A DNA stretch of 6,986 nucleotides from CAVALG01 sp045576295. Lineage in GTDB: Bacteria; Bacillota; Clostridia; Oscillospirales; Acutalibacteraceae. This document shows positions 5,813 to 6,986 of this stretch, piece by piece (the first letter of the stretch is position 1; each line of letters opens with the position of its first letter). Location of the stretch: assembly GCA_045576295.1 (NCBI GenBank), contig JAZNGF010000065.1, positions 1 to 6,986 of the forward strand, read 5' to 3'. Position numbers and translations under genes: made by a program. The notes under the pieces were generated by a model that had not been told where the DNA came from, made no database searches, and saw only the letters and a program-made list of their open reading frames with translations.

Positions 5813-6419
5813 TGAATATCGCCTCGCTTTCTATAAGATTTCTCATAACTTTATCGGGAAATACAGAAGCATACGATATAATGTCTTTTTTGGTAATGCC
5901 GTTAGAGTTGATATACTCTACAATACGGCTCTTCTTCTCGCTATCAAGCGTTCGGGGTATTATATCGTTCATCATTTCCAAGAAACTTAAAACTGCAACA
6001 TTGGTGCTGTTGATGGTGGTTCTTGCTTTGCGGAGAATTACTTTCTGCTTTCCCACCATAACATCTCTGACATTGGTAGTTTCGTTGTTGGTGTATATTT
6101 CGATAACATTGGGCATCTGGGTTGTGAGTTTCAATTGATTTTGAAAGGTAATACCAGAGTAATATCCAATTGTGTTTTCGCCGTCATTGATATACTTCTT
6201 TTCAATAACCTTGCGAGGGTTTAATACACTCTTACCGAAAAAAGTATCGGTAGGGATATAGTAAATGCCTTTTTCGAACCTTATTAGCTTGCCATCTTCG
6301 CAAAGAGATTTGAGTTGCTTCATAACCCAAGGACGGGAATAGTCCTTAAAGGTAATGTCGGCAGATATTATCGGTTCATTCGTTCCGTATTGTTGCAATA
6401 GATATTCATACAATGTCAT
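5799..6419 (-). CDS. abiEi: AbiEi-type antitoxin and autorepressor (winged-helix N-terminus, DUF6088-like)
   Basis: The 206-residue product begins with a winged helix (about residues 1-56). In it SRPWVMKQLKSLCEDGKLI (28-46) is the recognition-helix region and RFEKGIYYIP (47-56) the wing, a pattern typical of AbiEi and related DUF6088 antitoxins. The remainder (about 60-206), including ENTIGYYSGITFQNQL and PNVIEIYTNN, corresponds to the C-terminal antitoxin domain. In studied AbiE systems this protein both neutralises the toxin without stable binding (type IV) and represses its own promoter by binding inverted repeats. It is the first gene of the operon and overlaps the toxin gene by 14 nt. 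The ATG at 6417-6419 is preceded by GGCGG about 9 nt upstream. The promoter at 6465-6493 with an overlapping inverted repeat fits autoregulation. Confidence 0.9.
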   Translation of the reverse strand: MTLYEYLLQQYGTNEPIISADITFKDYSRPWVMKQLKSLCEDGKLIRFEKGIYYIPTDTFFGKSVLNPRKVIEKKYINDGENTIGYYSGITFQNQLKLTTQMPNVIEIYTNNETTNVRDVMVGKQKVILRKARTTINSTNVAVLSFLEMMNDIIPRTLDSEKKSRIVEYINSNGITKKDIISYASVFPDKVMRNLIESEAIFSVAQ

Positions 6420-6440
6420 TCATACACACCGCCTTTCCAT

Positions 6441-6475
6441 AATAGTATATTCTAATGCAATTAGATTATACTACT
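6441..6475. promoter_or_regulatory. Operator-like inverted repeat over the abiE -10 and start site
   Basis: Two 16-nt arms (6441-6456 and 6460-6475) are inverted copies matching at 14 of 16 positions around a 3-nt centre. The core TCTAAT-GCA-ATTAGA is perfect. The repeat covers the -10 hexamer and the predicted start near 6458, an ideal position for repression. AbiEi proteins are known to bind inverted repeats in their own promoters; binding here is inferred. Confidence 0.7.
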
Positions 6476-6493
6476 TTCTACAAGATGTGTCAA
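6465..6493 (-). promoter_or_regulatory. Consensus SigA-type promoter of the abiE operon
   Basis: The minus strand reads TTGACA (6488-6493), a 17-nt spacer, then TATAAT (6465-6470), a perfect match to the housekeeping consensus in both hexamers and spacing. The leader is about 39 nt. Such a strong promoter under an overlapping operator is expected for an autoregulated toxin-antitoxin operon. Confidence 0.9.
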
Positions 6494-6518
6494 TAATATT
6501 ATAATTTTATATATAGAA

Positions 6519-6548
6519 ATTCCTCTGCCTATTTCTCGGCAGAGGAAT
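6519..6548 (-). terminator. Hairpin upstream of the abiE promoter, possible terminator
   Basis: ATTCCTCTGCC (6519-6529) and GGCAGAGGAAT (6538-6548) form a perfect 11-bp stem with an 8-nt loop. The minus-strand tail is TTTCTATATA, an imperfect T-run. It could stop transcripts coming from the repeat region before they reach abiE. The plus-strand tail (AATTTGCTTTAT) is poorer. Confidence 0.5.
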
Positions 6549-6561
6549 AATTTGCTTTATA

Positions 6562-6579
6562 AATCTAATTACTTAGATT
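6562..6579. repeat. AATCTAA-TTAC-TTAGATT inverted repeat upstream of abiE
   Basis: Perfect 7-bp arms (6562-6568 and 6573-6579) flank a 4-nt centre. Its TCTAA/TTAGA half sites resemble the core of the abiE operator about 100 bp downstream (6451-6465), with nearly the same spacing. It may be a second binding site for the antitoxin or merely an AT-rich hairpin. Confidence 0.4.
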
Positions 6580-6596
6580 CTTTGAAAGAAAAATTA

Positions 6597-6766
6597 AGTG
6601 TTATTCTGTCTCCGACAGAGTGATATTTTCGCAAGGCGAAAGTGTTATTGACGCTATGCGTCAGTGATATTATATTCGCCTCCAAAACTGCCCGAAGGGC
6701 AATATCACTATGCGTAGCATAATATCACTGCGAAGCAATATCACTAGCCGCAAGGCGAATATAACT
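6597..6766. repeat. Array of 9-nt repeats separated by variable mini-palindromes
   Basis: The left half has four 9-mers AGTG(T/A)TATT at 6597, 6619, 6641 and 6663, exactly 22 nt apart. They are separated by 13-nt palindromes whose sequences differ but all pair: CTGTC-tcc-GACAG, TTCGC-aag-GCGAA and GACGC-tat-GCGTC. The right half has the inverted 9-mer AATATCACT at 6701, 6721 and 6737 and the variant AATATAACT at 6758. These flank shorter palindromes: GCCC-gaa-GGGC, ATGC-gta-GCAT and GC-gaa-GC. In addition TATATTCGCC (6671-6680) and GGCGAATATA (6754-6763) are perfect inverted copies enclosing the right half. The whole can fold as a branched structure in DNA or RNA. I recall similar interspersed repeats in clostridial genomes; no family name is asserted. 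The 567-nt stretch 6420-6986 contains this array, the hairpins listed separately and no supported gene. Confidence 0.85.
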
Positions 6767-6785
6767 TCAAGGGCATCCCAACAAA

Positions 6786-6803
6786 AAGGGGCTGTAAAAA
6801 AAC
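6786..6803. other. Transposon-end-like sequence (GGGGCTGTAAAAAA)
   Basis: AAGGGGCTGTAAAAAAAC resembles the GGGGCTGT-plus-A-run ends seen on several Firmicutes insertion sequences and their non-autonomous derivatives. It borders the repeat array, so it might mark one end of a MITE-like element. A matching inverted end was not found inside the window, so this is only suggestive. Confidence 0.3.
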
Positions 6804-6809
6804 GGTCTA

Positions 6810-6844
6810 AAAAATCCGAGGTTCGCGGTTGAACGCGAGCCTCG
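6810..6844 (-). terminator. Strong terminator-like hairpin next to the repeat array
   Basis: CGAGGTTCGCG (6817-6827) pairs with CGCGAGCCTCG (6834-6844) as an 11-bp stem with one G-T wobble and a 6-nt loop. The minus-strand tail is GATTTTTTAG, a good T-run. The plus-strand side has a shorter one (CTTTTTG), so both directions are possible. No gene directly upstream is visible. Confidence 0.65.
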
Positions 6845-6910
6845 TATGCTTTTTGTTTCAAATAATATTAAAATAAAGAAAAATTTGCCGAAAATTCGTT
6901 TTTGGGGTAC

Positions 6911-6941
6911 AAAAAACCAAGCCGACGGGTTAAAGTCGGTT
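6911..6941 (-). terminator. Possible terminator for a minus-strand gene ending at or beyond the window edge
   Basis: On the minus strand CCGAC (6935-6939) and GTCGG (6922-6926) pair around an 8-nt loop. A possible bulged extension follows, then TTGGTTTTTTG. The stem is short but the T-run is good. It may close a gene whose end lies close to 6986; only a few codons could be in view, so no gene is called. Confidence 0.4.
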
Positions 6942-6986
6942 AATATCTTTAATAACTTTTTAGTTTTTTAAGCCGCAAACTGTCGG

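Noticed and set aside
6597..6766. CRISPR array
   Set aside because: Repeats are only 9 nt and spacers 7-13 nt, the spacers are themselves palindromes, the repeat orientation flips halfway, and no cas genes are near.
6670..6861. 63-codon minus-strand open frame across the repeat array
   Set aside because: It is made of the 9-nt repeats and hairpins plus the terminator stem, has no ribosome binding site, and its low-complexity hydrophobic and basic stretch follows from the repeat sequence. I recall similar spurious predictions from this type of repeat in clostridial genomes.

Overview
The window looks like the chromosome of a low-to-middling GC Gram-positive anaerobe, most likely a gut-type clostridium of the Oscillospiraceae/Ruminococcaceae kind. 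This rests on the gene families present (YqeG-type HAD phosphatase, VanW family protein, DUF4282 plus zinc ribbon, a clostridial-type lipoprotein, AbiE), on strong AGGAG-type ribosome binding sites, on sigma-70/SigA-type promoters with 17-bp spacers, and on many intrinsic terminators. The assignment is inferred from family recognition, not from a search. Every gene that can be supported lies on the minus strand, so the window reads from right to left.

Reading in the direction of transcription, the right end (about 6500-6986) holds no convincing gene. It carries several hairpins and a striking array of 9-nt repeats separated by tiny, sequence-variable palindromes (6597-6766), in an interspersed-repeat or MITE-like setting. 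Next comes a two-gene AbiE-type (type IV) toxin-antitoxin operon: antitoxin/repressor 6419-5799, then nucleotidyltransferase toxin 5812-4910. It has a consensus promoter (TTGACA-17-TATAAT), an operator-like inverted repeat over the -10 and start site, a 14-nt gene overlap and a clean terminator at 4874-4905.

A 66-residue Lys/Asn/Gln-rich protein (4663-4463) follows, with its own promoter and a leader of about 155 nt. Then comes a small lipoprotein (4283-3876) closed by a strong hairpin. The next four genes, 3590 to 1059, look like one transcription unit: a zinc-ribbon/DUF2846-like protein, a TIM-barrel protein of unknown substrate, a YqeG-family HAD phosphatase and a VanW-family protein. The last two share one base (TAATG). 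A terminator at 1026-1054 ends the unit.

The left end holds a monocistronic DUF4282-like membrane protein with a C-terminal zinc ribbon (788-210), with promoter and terminator both visible, and the first 33 codons of an aldo/keto reductase running off the edge (99-1), again with its own good promoter.

The only recognised functional system is the AbiE toxin-antitoxin pair. The repeat array next to it is the least explained element and the best candidate for further attention.
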